DNA of 64,000 nt from an uncultured Pedosphaera sp. Lineage in GTDB: Bacteria > Verrucomicrobiota > Verrucomicrobiia > Limisphaerales > Pedosphaeraceae. Below the pieces are notes generated by a model that searched no databases, had not been told where the DNA came from, and saw only the letters and a list, made by a program, of their open reading frames with translations. Where the stretch lies: positions 1 through 64,000 of the forward strand of contig CAIXFN010000005.1 of the NCBI GenBank assembly GCA_903918755.1, written 5' to 3'. Position numbers and translations under genes: made by a program. Every line of letters starts with the position of its first letter. Within the stretch, counting starts at the first letter, position 1. This document shows, piece by piece, positions 44,332-54,000 of this stretch.

Positions 44332-45146
44332 AAACGGCGGTCACCATTTCCCTCGTCACGGAAGCCCGCGGCGGTCCCTTTGTATTTTGGGACGGCTTGG
44401 AAGATGGTTGCGCGCAGGCCGCCCGCCTGGGTTTTGACGCGGTCGAAATCTTCCCGCCGGGTCCGGAAGCACTGCCGGCCGCCGAAATCCGCGAACTGTT
44501 GGACCGCCACGGACTGGCGCTGGCGGCGGTGGGCACCGGGGCGGGTTGGGTGAAGCACAAGTTGCGGCTGACCGACCCGGATGCCGGAATCCGCGCGCGC
44601 GCGCGGGAGTTCGCCGCTTCCTTGATTGCCGCCGCCGGCACCCTCGGAGCGCCGGCCATCATCGGCTCGATGCAGGGACGCTGCGATTCGGGAGTCACGC
44701 GAGCCCAGGTGCTGGACTGGCTCGGCGAAGGCCTCCGGGAGCTCGGAAGCCGCGCGGCCGACCACGGACAACCGTTGTTCTATGAACCGCTCAACCGCTA
44801 TGAAAGCGATGTTTTTACCCGCCAGGGAGACGCGGCGCAGTTTTTGCAGGAACAAGCCGGGGACAACGTGAAAGTGCTTGCTGATTTGTTCCACATGAAC
44901 ATTGAAGAGCAGTCCCTGGCAGAGGCGTTACGCAGCCTAGGTTCGCGCTTGGGGCATGTCCATTGGGCGGATACGAACCGTCGGGCGGTGGGCTTCGGCC
45001 ATCTTGATCCCGCCCCGCTCCTGGCCGCGTTGCGCGCCATCGGCTATTCCGGTTATCTCTCGGCCGAAGTGCTCCCGCTGCCAGACAGCCTGGGGGCCGC
45101 CCGGCAGAGTGTCGAAAGCATGCGGCATTGGATCAACCAGAGCTGA
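44328..45146 (+). CDS. Sugar isomerase/epimerase, TIM-barrel (AP endonuclease 2 family)
   Basis: 272 residues from the ATG at 44328, overlapping the previous stop. Xylose-isomerase-like TIM barrel: GFDAVEIFPPG early, LAAVGTGAGW, PLFYEPLNRYESD with the metal-binding Glu, VKVLADLFHMNIEEQS with Asp and His, LGHVHWADTNR, and the final GYSGYLSAEVLPLPD. These four acidic/His positions are the usual divalent-metal site. It likely isomerises a keto sugar. The exact reaction is not deducible; hydroxypyruvate isomerase-like and tagatose/psicose epimerase-like members look similar. Confidence 0.85.
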   Translation: MKTAVTISLVTEARGGPFVFWDGLEDGCAQAARLGFDAVEIFPPGPEALPAAEIRELLDRHGLALAAVGTGAGWVKHKLRLTDPDAGIRARAREFAASLIAAAGTLGAPAIIGSMQGRCDSGVTRAQVLDWLGEGLRELGSRAADHGQPLFYEPLNRYESDVFTRQGDAAQFLQEQAGDNVKVLADLFHMNIEEQSLAEALRSLGSRLGHVHWADTNRRAVGFGHLDPAPLLAALRAIGYSGYLSAEVLPLPDSLGAARQSVESMRHWINQS

Positions 45147-45156
45147 GAGATTCACG

Positions 45157-45612
45157 ATGTTATACCACCAATTGGTTCACCCCAAGATCAACGAAGTGCT
45201 CGCGCGCGCCGGACATCATGCGCGCGTCCTCATAGCGGACGGCAATTACCCGGCGTCCACCAAGCGCGGCCCCAACGCGGAATTGGTTTGCCTGAATCTC
45301 TCGCCCGGCGTGGTAACGGTCGCCCAGGTGTTGCGCGCGATTCTCAGCGCCGCGCCCATCGACGCGGTGAACACGATGGGCATCCCCGCGGATGACCCGT
45401 ATGCCCAGGCAGGCGATCCGCCGGTCTGGGAGGAATACCGGGGCGTGATCCGGGAATCCGGCCGGAGCTTGGAATTGAAACCCATTCAAAAGTGGGATTT
45501 TTACGAAGCAGTCAATTCCCCCGACCACGTGCTCACGGTTCAGACGGCCGATCAATCCCTCTGGGCCAACGTGCTGCTCACGCTGGGCTGCCGGCTGCCC
45601 TCCTCCCGCTGA
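45157..45612 (+). CDS. fucU: RbsD/FucU-family sugar mutarotase
   Basis: 151 residues, the usual FucU length. The signature GHHARVLIADGNYPAS carries the catalytic His20, and the C-terminal part has KWDFYEAVNSPDHVLTVQTAD, as in fucose mutarotases. It interconverts alpha and beta anomers of L-fucose or a similar sugar to feed the dehydrogenase. It lies 10 bases after the isomerase gene and 8 before the lactonase gene. The fucose-type neighbours support FucU over RbsD. Confidence 0.88.
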   Translation: MLYHQLVHPKINEVLARAGHHARVLIADGNYPASTKRGPNAELVCLNLSPGVVTVAQVLRAILSAAPIDAVNTMGIPADDPYAQAGDPPVWEEYRGVIRESGRSLELKPIQKWDFYEAVNSPDHVLTVQTADQSLWANVLLTLGCRLPSSR

Positions 45613-45620
45613 ACCCCGCC

Positions 45621-46448
45621 ATGCGCCTCGACAGTCACCAGCATTTCTGGAATTACGACGAGCAGCAATACCCTTGGATCCAACACGGCTGGCCCATCCG
45701 GCGAAGTTACGGGCCGGAGGACCTGGCCCCGGAACTGGCCCAGTGCGGACTGGCCGGTTCCGTCGCCGTGCAGGCCCGCCAATCTTTGACCGAATCCCGC
45801 TGGCTGCTGGAATTGGCGGAGCGATCCCCGCTGATCAAAGGCGTGGTGGGCTGGGTGGATTTGCGTTCGCCGGAATTGCCCGGCCAATTGGCGGAATTCA
45901 GCCCCCATCCGAAATTTGTGGGTGTGCGGCATGTCGTGCAGGATGAACCGGACGATGAATTCATGCTCACCGTGCCGTTCCAACGCGGCATCGGCCGACT
46001 GCGCGAGTTCGACCTGACTTACGACCTCCTGGTTTATCCCCGCCAACTGATGGCCGCCGGGGAACTGGCCCACGCGTTTCCCCACCAACCCTTCGTCCTC
46101 GATCACATCGCGAAACCACTGATCCGGAAAGGCGAAATCAGCGATTGGGCCGCGACGATCCGGGAACTGGCCGCCCTGCCCAACGTCAGTTGCAAAGTTT
46201 CGGGCATGGTCACCGAAGCCGACTGGCGGAGCTGGCAACCCGCGGATTTCAAACCCTACCTGGATGTGGTTTTCGCCGCCTTTGGACCGGAGCGGGTCAT
46301 GTACGGGTCCGACTGGCCCGTCTGCCTGCTGGCCGGCGACTATGGGCGGGTGTTTGAGCTGGCACAGCAATACGTCCGCCCCCTGGGTGCCGAGGCTGAA
46401 GCCCGATTTTTCGGCGGCAATGCCGCGGCATTTTATGGTCTCACCTGA
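45621..46448 (+). CDS. Amidohydrolase 2 family lactonase, probably L-fuconolactonase
   Basis: 275 residues from the ATG at 45621. The amidohydrolase-2 fold begins MRLDSHQHFW with metal-binding His6 and His8. Later come VVGWVDLRSPEL, FVGVRHVVQDE, PFVLDHIAKP and the C-terminal VMYGSDWPVCLLAGDY with the catalytic Asp. This set is characteristic of L-fuconolactonase/L-rhamnono-lactonase-like proteins that open sugar-1,5-lactones. It fits between the mutarotase and the aldo/keto reductase that would make the lactone. Confidence 0.88.
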   Translation: MRLDSHQHFWNYDEQQYPWIQHGWPIRRSYGPEDLAPELAQCGLAGSVAVQARQSLTESRWLLELAERSPLIKGVVGWVDLRSPELPGQLAEFSPHPKFVGVRHVVQDEPDDEFMLTVPFQRGIGRLREFDLTYDLLVYPRQLMAAGELAHAFPHQPFVLDHIAKPLIRKGEISDWAATIRELAALPNVSCKVSGMVTEADWRSWQPADFKPYLDVVFAAFGPERVMYGSDWPVCLLAGDYGRVFELAQQYVRPLGAEAEARFFGGNAAAFYGLT

Positions 46449-46452
46449 TTTT

Positions 46453-47385
46453 ATGGAAAAAAGAAAGCTGGGAAAAACCGGCCTGGAATTGCCGGTGCTG
46501 AGTTTCGGAGCCTCCTCAATTGGCCAGGAATTCCGCAGTGTGAAAGTGGACGAGGCCCTCGCCAGTGTGCGGGTGGCGCTTGACTGTGGTTTGAATTTCA
46601 TCGACACCTCTCCATTCTACGGCCGGGGCATGAGCGAAGTGCTGCTGGGCATGGCGTTGCGCGGCGTCCCACGTGACCAATACATCCTCGGAACCAAGCT
46701 CGGCCGTTACGACCTTGGCCATTTTGATTTCAGCGCCCGGCGCGTCGCGGAAAGTGTGGATGTAAGCCTGCACCGCTTGGGCACGGATCACCTGGATATC
46801 ATGCTGTGCCATGACATCGAATTCGTGCCGATGCAGCAGATCGTGGACGAGACGATCCCCGCGTTGCGCCGCATCCAACAGGCGGGCAAAGTCCGGTTCA
46901 TTGGGTTCAGTGGCTATCCACAGAAGATTTTTCGTTTCATCGCCGACCAGACGGACGTGGATTGCGTGCTGAGCTACAACCAATACACCTTGCAAAACAC
47001 CCGCTTCGCGGACGAGACCGTGCCCTACCTGAAATCCAAGGGTATCGGCGTCATGAACGCCGGCCCGTTCAGCGCGCGCCTGCTCACCAACGCCCCCCTG
47101 CCCGCCTGGCTGAAGGAACCGGAGGAAGTCAAGGCGGCCGCCCGCAGCGTCGCCGCGCTCTGCGCGGCCCGCGGCTCGGACATTGCAAAACTGGCCCTGC
47201 AATTCTCGCTGGCCAACCCGGATATCACCACCACGGTGGCCGGCAGCGCCAATCCGGAGAATATTCGCAACTGGGCCCGCTGGGCCGGGGAACCCCTGGA
47301 CCAGGCGCTACTGGCGGAGGTTCAAGCCATCTTTGCACCGGTCAAGAACCTGGGCCACCGCGAAGGTTTGCCGGAAAACAACTGA
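46453..47385 (+). CDS. Aldo/keto reductase, L-fucose/L-galactose dehydrogenase-like
   Basis: 310 residues from the ATG at 46453, 4 bases after the lactonase stop. The AKR catalytic tetrad is present: Asp51 and Tyr56 (FIDTSPFYG), Lys82 (LGTKLGRYD) and a His near 115 (IMLCHDIEF). It most resembles L-galactose/L-fucose dehydrogenases (EKRKLGKTGLELPVLSFGASSIG), which oxidise the anomeric carbon to the lactone with NAD(P)+. Together with fucU and the lactonase it forms the first three steps of non-phosphorylating L-fucose breakdown. Confidence 0.88.
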   Translation: MEKRKLGKTGLELPVLSFGASSIGQEFRSVKVDEALASVRVALDCGLNFIDTSPFYGRGMSEVLLGMALRGVPRDQYILGTKLGRYDLGHFDFSARRVAESVDVSLHRLGTDHLDIMLCHDIEFVPMQQIVDETIPALRRIQQAGKVRFIGFSGYPQKIFRFIADQTDVDCVLSYNQYTLQNTRFADETVPYLKSKGIGVMNAGPFSARLLTNAPLPAWLKEPEEVKAAARSVAALCAARGSDIAKLALQFSLANPDITTTVAGSANPENIRNWARWAGEPLDQALLAEVQAIFAPVKNLGHREGLPENN

Positions 47386-47402
47386 TCCCCTCCCCCCTTT
47401 CC

Positions 47403-48434
47403 ATGAAAGCCATACAGCTCGAAAAACCCAAGCATTTCCGCACCATCGAGATTCCCGAATCGCCGGACCCCGGACCGGGCGAGGCCCTGGTGCGGGTGCA
47501 TACGGTCGGCATTTGCGGCACTGATCTGGGCGGCTACCTGGGCAAAATGCCCTTTTTCAGTTATCCCCGAATTCCAGGCCATGAGTTGGGCATCGAAGTG
47601 CTCGCGGTGGGTGCGGGCGTGACCAATGTGAAGCCCGGCGACCGCGGCTCCGTGGAACCCTACCTGAATTGCCAGCACTGTTATTCCTGCCGTTGTGGTC
47701 ACACCAATTGCTGCGAGAGCAACCAAACTTTGGGCGTCCATTGCGATGGCGGATTACGGCCGCGCTTCCTCGTTCCGGCCCGCAAAGTGCACACCTCCCA
47801 AAAACTGACTTTTGAACAACTAGCCTTGGTGGAAACCCTGGCCATCGGCTGCCATGCGATCTACCGCGGCCAACCGGATCCCAAGGGACATGTGCTTGTG
47901 ATCGGCGCCGGACCCATCGGGCTGTCGGCCATTGAGTTCGCCCGTCTGAGCGGGGCCCGGACCATTGTGATGGACATGAACGAAGGCCGCCTGGCGTTTG
48001 TCCGCGAAAAAATGCGGGTGCCGGACACGATTTGCCTGCGCCACGACGGGACCGAATTGCAACAACTCCTCGCCCTCACCAACGGGCAACTGGCCGATGT
48101 CGTGATCGACGCGACCGGGAGCAACCAGAGCATGAGTCAGGCTTTGAATTATTGCGCATTTGGCGGGCGGCTGGTGTATGTGGGCATCACCCAGCAGGAA
48201 GTCTCCTTCCTGCACGCGCCCATCATGCACCGGCGGGAACTCAGCATCCTCGCCAGCCGCAACGCCCTGCCGCCGGATTTCACCCGCATCATCGGGCTGA
48301 TTGAAACCGGCGAAATTGACACCCGACCATGGATTACGCATCGGGCGGAATTTGCCGATATGATCGCGGCCTTTCCGAGCTGGTTGCTGCCGGAAACTGG
48401 TGTGATCAAAGCCGTGGTGAACGTGGGTGAATAG
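47403..48434 (+). CDS. Zinc-dependent medium-chain alcohol dehydrogenase
   Basis: 343 residues. Catalytic zinc ligands Cys38 (ICGTD), His60 and Glu61 (GHE); structural zinc cysteines 90, 93, 96 and 104 (CQHCYSCRCGHTNCC); nucleotide-binding VLVIGAGPIGLSAIE. Last gene of the operon, 17 bases after the AKR. In L-fucose pathways a late step oxidises 2-keto-3-deoxy-L-fuconate, and a zinc dehydrogenase could do this, but the true substrate is unknown. A fuconate dehydratase is not encoded nearby. Confidence 0.9.
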   Translation: MKAIQLEKPKHFRTIEIPESPDPGPGEALVRVHTVGICGTDLGGYLGKMPFFSYPRIPGHELGIEVLAVGAGVTNVKPGDRGSVEPYLNCQHCYSCRCGHTNCCESNQTLGVHCDGGLRPRFLVPARKVHTSQKLTFEQLALVETLAIGCHAIYRGQPDPKGHVLVIGAGPIGLSAIEFARLSGARTIVMDMNEGRLAFVREKMRVPDTICLRHDGTELQQLLALTNGQLADVVIDATGSNQSMSQALNYCAFGGRLVYVGITQQEVSFLHAPIMHRRELSILASRNALPPDFTRIIGLIETGEIDTRPWITHRAEFADMIAAFPSWLLPETGVIKAVVNVGE

Positions 48435-48476
48435 GCCGGAAACGGGGAGGCTTGACGCGCGGCTTATGCTGCCCGC

Positions 48477-49205
48477 ATGAACAAGCTCACGGTCCTGGTT
48501 GTGCTTTTGATTTTGGGATTGGCCGCCCTTTTTGCCCTGACCCAATTCCCGTCTGGTAGCGATAAGGTCGCGGCGACAAATACTCCGCCCGCCGCAATCC
48601 CCCAACCTCCTCCCGATGTGGAGGCCCTCAAGGCGCAGGCGGCTAAAGGCGAGACAGCCGCCCAAATCCGGCTCGCCAAGTGCTATCAGACCGGCCAGGG
48701 CGTGAAGCGGGATGCGAAGGCCGCAGTGGAATTATACCGCCAGGCGGCGAATTCCGGCGAGGCGGAAGCCCAGTTTGCGTTGGGCGAGCTTTCGGAAGCG
48801 GGCCAGGGCCTTCCCAAGGACATTCCCGCAGCGGTCCAATGGTACCTGAAGGCCGCGACCAATGGTCACACGGGCGCGCAATACAATCTGGCCTTCATGA
48901 ATGAATCCGGACGGATCGGCAAGGTGGACCACAAAGAGGCGGCGCGTTGGTATCAACTGGCGGCGGAGGGGGGCGAAGCCCTGGCCCAATACGATTTAGG
49001 CCAACGCTACGAACTAGGTGTCGGTGTCTCCGTCGATTTGGTGGAAGCCTGGAAGTGGCTCAGTCTGGCGGCCACCCAGGGTCAGAGTGACGCGCAGGAC
49101 CGATTGACCAAGGTGAAAGCAAAAATGACCGGAGCACAACTTACGGAGGCAAAAAGCCGGGTCGCCTCCTTCGTCCCCCGTCGTCCGCCAGCGACCAAGC
49201 AGTAG
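48477..49205 (+). CDS. SEL1-repeat protein with N-terminal membrane anchor
   Basis: 242 residues. The hydrophobic N-terminal segment (about 5-24) is a signal or anchor. After a Pro-rich spacer come four SEL1/TPR-like repeats of about 36 residues: AAQIRLAKCYQTGQGVKRDAKAAVELYRQAA, AEAQFALGELSEAGQGLPKDIPAAVQWYLKAA, GAQYNLAFMNESGRIGKVDHKEAARWYQLAA and LAQYDLGQRYELGVGVSVDLVEAWKWLSLAA. These form protein-interaction solenoids, here probably in the periplasm. Monocistronic. Confidence 0.9.
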   Translation: MNKLTVLVVLLILGLAALFALTQFPSGSDKVAATNTPPAAIPQPPPDVEALKAQAAKGETAAQIRLAKCYQTGQGVKRDAKAAVELYRQAANSGEAEAQFALGELSEAGQGLPKDIPAAVQWYLKAATNGHTGAQYNLAFMNESGRIGKVDHKEAARWYQLAAEGGEALAQYDLGQRYELGVGVSVDLVEAWKWLSLAATQGQSDAQDRLTKVKAKMTGAQLTEAKSRVASFVPRRPPATKQ

Positions 49206-49631
49206 ACACCTTTAGTTCGCTACCGAGTCGGAAATAGCCCGCGGATTCAATCCGGGAGGTCGCCACCAGGAGCGCCCCCGGACGAGGCGAAACGCGTGCC
49301 AAAAATTGCTTCACTTCAAGCAAATAAAGTGTTGCCAACGTAACACTTTTCCGCCAAACTCCGGCAGTTCCGTGCCAAATTATTAATCCGTCCCTTCAGT
49401 TGCCCGTATACAACGGTAGTTTCGAAGGTGAAGCTTGCCGATATTAATAATGAATAACGATAAAGTCACCTAATTGCCACCGGGCTGACGCTTTCATTTA
49501 ACAGTAATAGCCTTGTTAACTCCACGACGCGCCTGCTACAATGCGCGCGGTTAGACAAATGGCCACCATCATCGGATGCCGTTTCCTGAACCAGCGGTTG
49601 TGACTCTCCGCAATTCGAGTCATGTATTACA
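49206..49631. other. AT-richer intergenic region before the pseudopilin
   Basis: No gene is supported. It is less GC-rich than the rest and holds an 8-bp inverted repeat (49326-49349). It probably carries the pseudopilin promoter, but no clear -35/-10 pair at a sensible distance was found. Confidence 0.5.
49326..49349. promoter_or_regulatory. Inverted repeat AAAGTGTT-N8-AACACTTT
   Basis: Perfect 8-bp arms with an 8-nt spacer, 121 bases after the SEL1 stop and about 280 bases before the pseudopilin start. It could be an operator or a weak terminator followed by TTTT. Confidence 0.4.
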
Positions 49632-50501
49632 ATGATCGACCGAACCACTCACGCCACTCGTCCTTGCTCGCAAACCACTTCCGCTCGCCACCCCAGTGCC
49701 TTCACGCTGATTGAATTGCTGGTGGTGATTGCCATCATTGCTATTTTGGCGGGGATGCTGCTACCCGTCCTGGCCAAAGCCAAGGAGAAGGCCAAGCTGA
49801 CCCAGTGCATCAACAACCAGCGGCAAATCGGCATTTCCGCACATGTTTATGCGGATGACAATCGCGACACTTATTTCTGCAATCCGCCGGGGAGTCCGCT
49901 TTTGCCGAATGGCGGTGAGTGGACCCTCAATCCACGCTCCTCGGTGATGCTCACTCCGGACAACAATGACGCCTATTGGGCGCTCGGCTATTTGTCGTAT
50001 TTTGGGGGCAATCCGAAACTTTTCGCCTGTCCGAACGGCAAAGTGGTGGACGAATGGCACGATGCCGGTCTCAATTATCCCCACGATTTTTGGGCCAATT
50101 CGTGTTATGGCATGTGCCAGTACCTGATTACTCCGTACACCGGTTCAGGAAGCCAATACGGAATCGGGATGAAGGCTCCCCTGCGGTTGTCGACTTATAT
50201 CAGCCCCGGGACCACAATTTTTTGCCAGGATTCCGCGGAACAATTGAATGAAGGACCCGATGATACCTTGGGCTTGTTCCCGGGTCGCACCACCATCCTT
50301 GATCAATGGGGTCCCGAGGGAAACCTGCAACCACTCTATGGCGGCACCGACCTGCTGGGCGGATGGTGGCGGCACAATGATCAATGCGTGACCCTGTGGG
50401 TGGCGGGAAACGTGAGCCGGATTAAGAAAATGCCCCGAACCCAAGGCGTGGATTACCGTTGGTACACCGGCGAAGCGCCACAATCCTCCCCGGGTTTCTA
50501 G
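49632..50501 (+). CDS. Type II secretion-type pseudopilin (prepilin-like exported protein)
   Basis: 289 residues. The prepilin N-terminal motif [20 protein letters not shown] begins about residue 24, after a short basic leader; cleavage is before the Phe, with the Glu at +5. The globular part follows the PVC-superphylum pattern: [27 protein letters not shown], and late [16 protein letters not shown], where most homologues have the H.G.....F.DGHV phrase. Such genes are present in large numbers in Verrucomicrobia, mostly away from secretion operons, and their roles are unknown. The next gene begins 28 bases downstream. Confidence 0.9.
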   Translation: MIDRTTHATRPCSQTTSARHPSAFTLIELLVVIAIIAILAGMLLPVLAKAKEKAKLTQCINNQRQIGISAHVYADDNRDTYFCNPPGSPLLPNGGEWTLNPRSSVMLTPDNNDAYWALGYLSYFGGNPKLFACPNGKVVDEWHDAGLNYPHDFWANSCYGMCQYLITPYTGSGSQYGIGMKAPLRLSTYISPGTTIFCQDSAEQLNEGPDDTLGLFPGRTTILDQWGPEGNLQPLYGGTDLLGGWWRHNDQCVTLWVAGNVSRIKKMPRTQGVDYRWYTGEAPQSSPGF

Positions 50502-50529
50502 TACGAACTCACCTCGCATCCCAAAAAGC

Positions 50530-50913
50530 ATGAAACTTTCCTCCCCTTGCTGCCCGGCTTTTCCGATTCTTGGCGCTGCCCTGCTGATGTTCGCCGGCTG
50601 CTCCCGCGAAGCCGCCGCTCCGGCCCCGCTCCCCATGGAGCAAGTGCCGACCGCGGTCACCACCGCCTTTGACAATGCAACGCCCGAGATCAAAGCCGCG
50701 GCGGCCGACTTTGCTGCCTCCGTCAAGGGCAACGAAATACCCACCGCTTTTGAGCAACTGCAGGATGTCACATCCCGTCCCGACCTGACTCCGTCCCAAA
50801 GGGCGACGGCGGCCCGGGCCATGATGTCGGTAGCCCAACAACTCCAGGCCGCGGCGGCCAACGGTGATCCGAAAGCCGCCGAAGCGCTCAAGCGCTACCA
50901 GGGCAGCCGCTAG
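50530..50913 (+). CDS. Putative lipoprotein, unknown function
   Basis: 127 residues. N-terminal hydrophobic segment ending in the lipobox MFAGC (Cys24). The mature part is Ala-rich and helical (VTTAFDNATPEIKAAAADFAASVKGNEIPTAFEQLQDV), similar to small Verrucomicrobial lipoproteins found next to pseudopilins. It lies between the pseudopilin and the large LamG protein on the same strand, so the three may form an operon. Confidence 0.7.
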   Translation: MKLSSPCCPAFPILGAALLMFAGCSREAAAPAPLPMEQVPTAVTTAFDNATPEIKAAAADFAASVKGNEIPTAFEQLQDVTSRPDLTPSQRATAARAMMSVAQQLQAAAANGDPKAAEALKRYQGSR

Positions 50914-51028
50914 TGCCAGCCTCGGAAAGCCGCCGGGTGGCAGTCGATTGAGGCTCCGCCTCCGACTTTTTGTCTCTACAGTAACCGCTAAAACAACGCA
51001 AATGATCGACCTCAGTGAAAACGAAACC

Positions 51029-54000
51029 ATGAAAACCACCAGTACCCAATCGAGAATAATCGGGGCCCTGGGCGCGATGCTGCTCTCAGCATCCAGCCTC
51101 CTCGGCCAAAGCAATGTCGGCCAGTGGGATTTTGACGCCGGCAATTTGACGCAGACCGCCGGCGCGAACCTCGGCGATCTGTCCTATATTGACGGTCCGA
51201 CCGGTGCCACCAAATTGGCCACCCAGTTTGGCACCACCACCTCCTTCGGTATCCCGAATATCAAAGGCACACCCGCCCAGGTCATGCATTTTACGAACGG
51301 GTTGCCGGGCACCGGCTATCTCATGCCCACGCCCCCGGGCAACGTGGGCTCCCTGTGCAACAATTACACGGTCATTTTCGATGTGCTCTATCCGACGAGT
51401 GGTCAGTTCCGCCCCTTGGTGGAAAACGATGACGCCACCCAGGACCGGATTTATTGCTTTCTGGCCGTGGGCGCGAACAATTCCCTGCAAGCCACCAACA
51501 CCTCCGGGAGTTCGGTTCCTTCCGCCTACGCGGGAACCATCCAGCCCAACACCTGGTACCGGGTTGGCTTTGTAGTGGATCAGGCCGACGGCGTGATCAA
51601 CATCTACACCAACGGCGTGAAAGCCGGCCTGCTGACGGTCGGAACCGGCGTGGACGGCCCCTACGCGCTCCTCGGGAGCACGCTCATTCCGGTGTTGAGC
51701 AGCACCGTCACGAACGCCGAAGGTTATGTGAACAGCATCCAGATTAAGGATTTTGCCCTGAACGCCGGCCAGATGCAGGCGTTGGGCGGGCCGTCCGCCG
51801 CGGGCATCCCCATTACCATCCCCCCGGTCTCGACCTTTATCGCGAGTCGCACTCCCGATGTGGGAGCCGTGGATCTCCCCCCCTCCCCGGTCATTAATGT
51901 GACCCTGAACCAAGGCGACTCCACCTTGAACCAGGCCACCCTGGCCCTCCTCCTGGACGGAGCGGTGATTCCCGCCTCGGTGACGGATTTGGGCGGCGGC
52001 ATCCTCAGCCTGGACTACACGGTGACCAATTATCTCTCCCCGCTCTCCGTGCATCAGCTTCGTCTGGTCAGTCAGGATAACCTGGCGGGCACCACGACCA
52101 ACACCTGGGCTTTCACCATCGCCAACTACCAAGTCGCTTTCCTGCCAGCCACTTCGCTCTATAGCGAGGATTTCAACCTGGTTCCCGAAGGTGCCATTCC
52201 CGCCGGGTGGACCGCCACCAACTGGACGGACACCCTGACCGCCGGGTTGAATCTGGACGACACCGCATCCGATTCCTACAAGGATTGGGTGACCATCGAA
52301 GTCGGGCATTATGCCAGCGTGTATGGCGACACGCAGACCTACAAATCCCCGGGCGAACCGGTCGTTTCCGGCAACCGCCGGGAAATGATCCCCCCGATCC
52401 TTTTGAACGGCAATCTGCTCACTGGTTTGGCGGACGGGAATCTCATCACCGCCGAATCCGATCAACGCGACGGCAGCCAGGTCCAGGTCCTGTTCACCCC
52501 CGACTACAATCTGGTGGGAAAAACCAACGTCTATCTCTCGTTCTTCCATATCAACGAGCAAAACCAGGACAATATTTGCTCCGTGGAGTACTCCATCGAC
52601 CAGGGTGCCACCTGGTTGCCCATGCTGTACATGCTGGATGACGGCACCACGGATGGCGACGGGTCGGATGTGGTCACCAATTCCGCGACCGGCAAGATCG
52701 ATGTGTTCGCGACGTTCGGGACCGCCCGCGGCGATCAGGCACATGGTCTGGCGTACAGCAACTTCATCGGCGCCGTGGTTTCGACCAACTTGATCCCCTT
52801 CATCCGCCCCTGCCGCAACGATGACCCCGTGCAACAGAAGCGCATCGAAATCCTGCGCGCCGCCAAGGCGGATGGCCAGGCCAACGTCCGTTTCCGTTTA
52901 GGTCAGGCCGGCACCGGCAGCTGGTTCTTTGCGATCGACAATTTCGCCATCTATTCGATCAACACCCCCGTGATCACCTCCCAACCCGCCTCGTTGACCG
53001 TGGACGCCAATACCCCGGCGACCTTCACCGTGGTGGCCAGCGGCAATCCTCCCCTCGCCTACCAATGGCAGTTCAACGGGGTGAACATCCCCAACGCGAC
53101 CAATGCCACCTACACCATCAGCAATTCCCTGCCGGCCAACGTCGGTCAATATGTCGTACGGGTGAGCAACTCCGACGGCCCCGTCACCAGCACCCCGGCC
53201 AACTTGGCGGTCACCACCACCCCGACCATTACGGGTCAGATCGTGGGTGAAATCGTGGATCCGAACGGCAGTGTCACCTTCACTCCTTCCGCCACCGGCG
53301 GCCGACCGCTGACTTTCCTTTGGTATCTCAACGGCAGCCTCCAACTCGCCGCCAACACCAACGCCTTGACGCTTAACAACGTGCAAGTCGCGAACGCGGG
53401 CACTTATACCTTCGTGGTGACGAATGTGTACGGCGCCGTGACCAGCGCCCCCACGGTCCTGAAGGTCTATTCCGGCCCGTTGACCAATGCCCTGGTGGTT
53501 CACCTGCCCTTTGACGGGGACATGACTGACACCTCGGGCCGCGGCAATGACGCCCAGTACCAATACCAAGGCGCGGCCGCCCCCACCCCCACGTTTATCG
53601 CGGGCAAGCTCGGCCAGGCCTTCCAATTCAACGTGTTGAAGGATAGCTCTTCGTTCGCCTATGCGACGCTGGGTTACCCCACCGACCTCCAGTTCGGCGA
53701 TACCAATGACTTCTCGGTCTCCCTCTGGATCAACTACACGAACCAAAGCGATGACCTGCCGTTCGTTTCCAACAAGGACTGGAATAGCAGCAACAATCAA
53801 GGTTGGGGTCTCTTCACCCAATCGGCCGGCGACTATCGGGTCAACCTGACCGGCCCCAATCGCGGCTCGGACAAGTTCGATGTGCATCCCACCACGAAAC
53901 TCCGTGACGGCACCTGGCACAACCTCGTCGTCAGCTTCCTGCACGCGCCGTTCCTCCAATCGGCCTATGTTTACTGCTATGTCGATGGCGTGCTCTCGAA

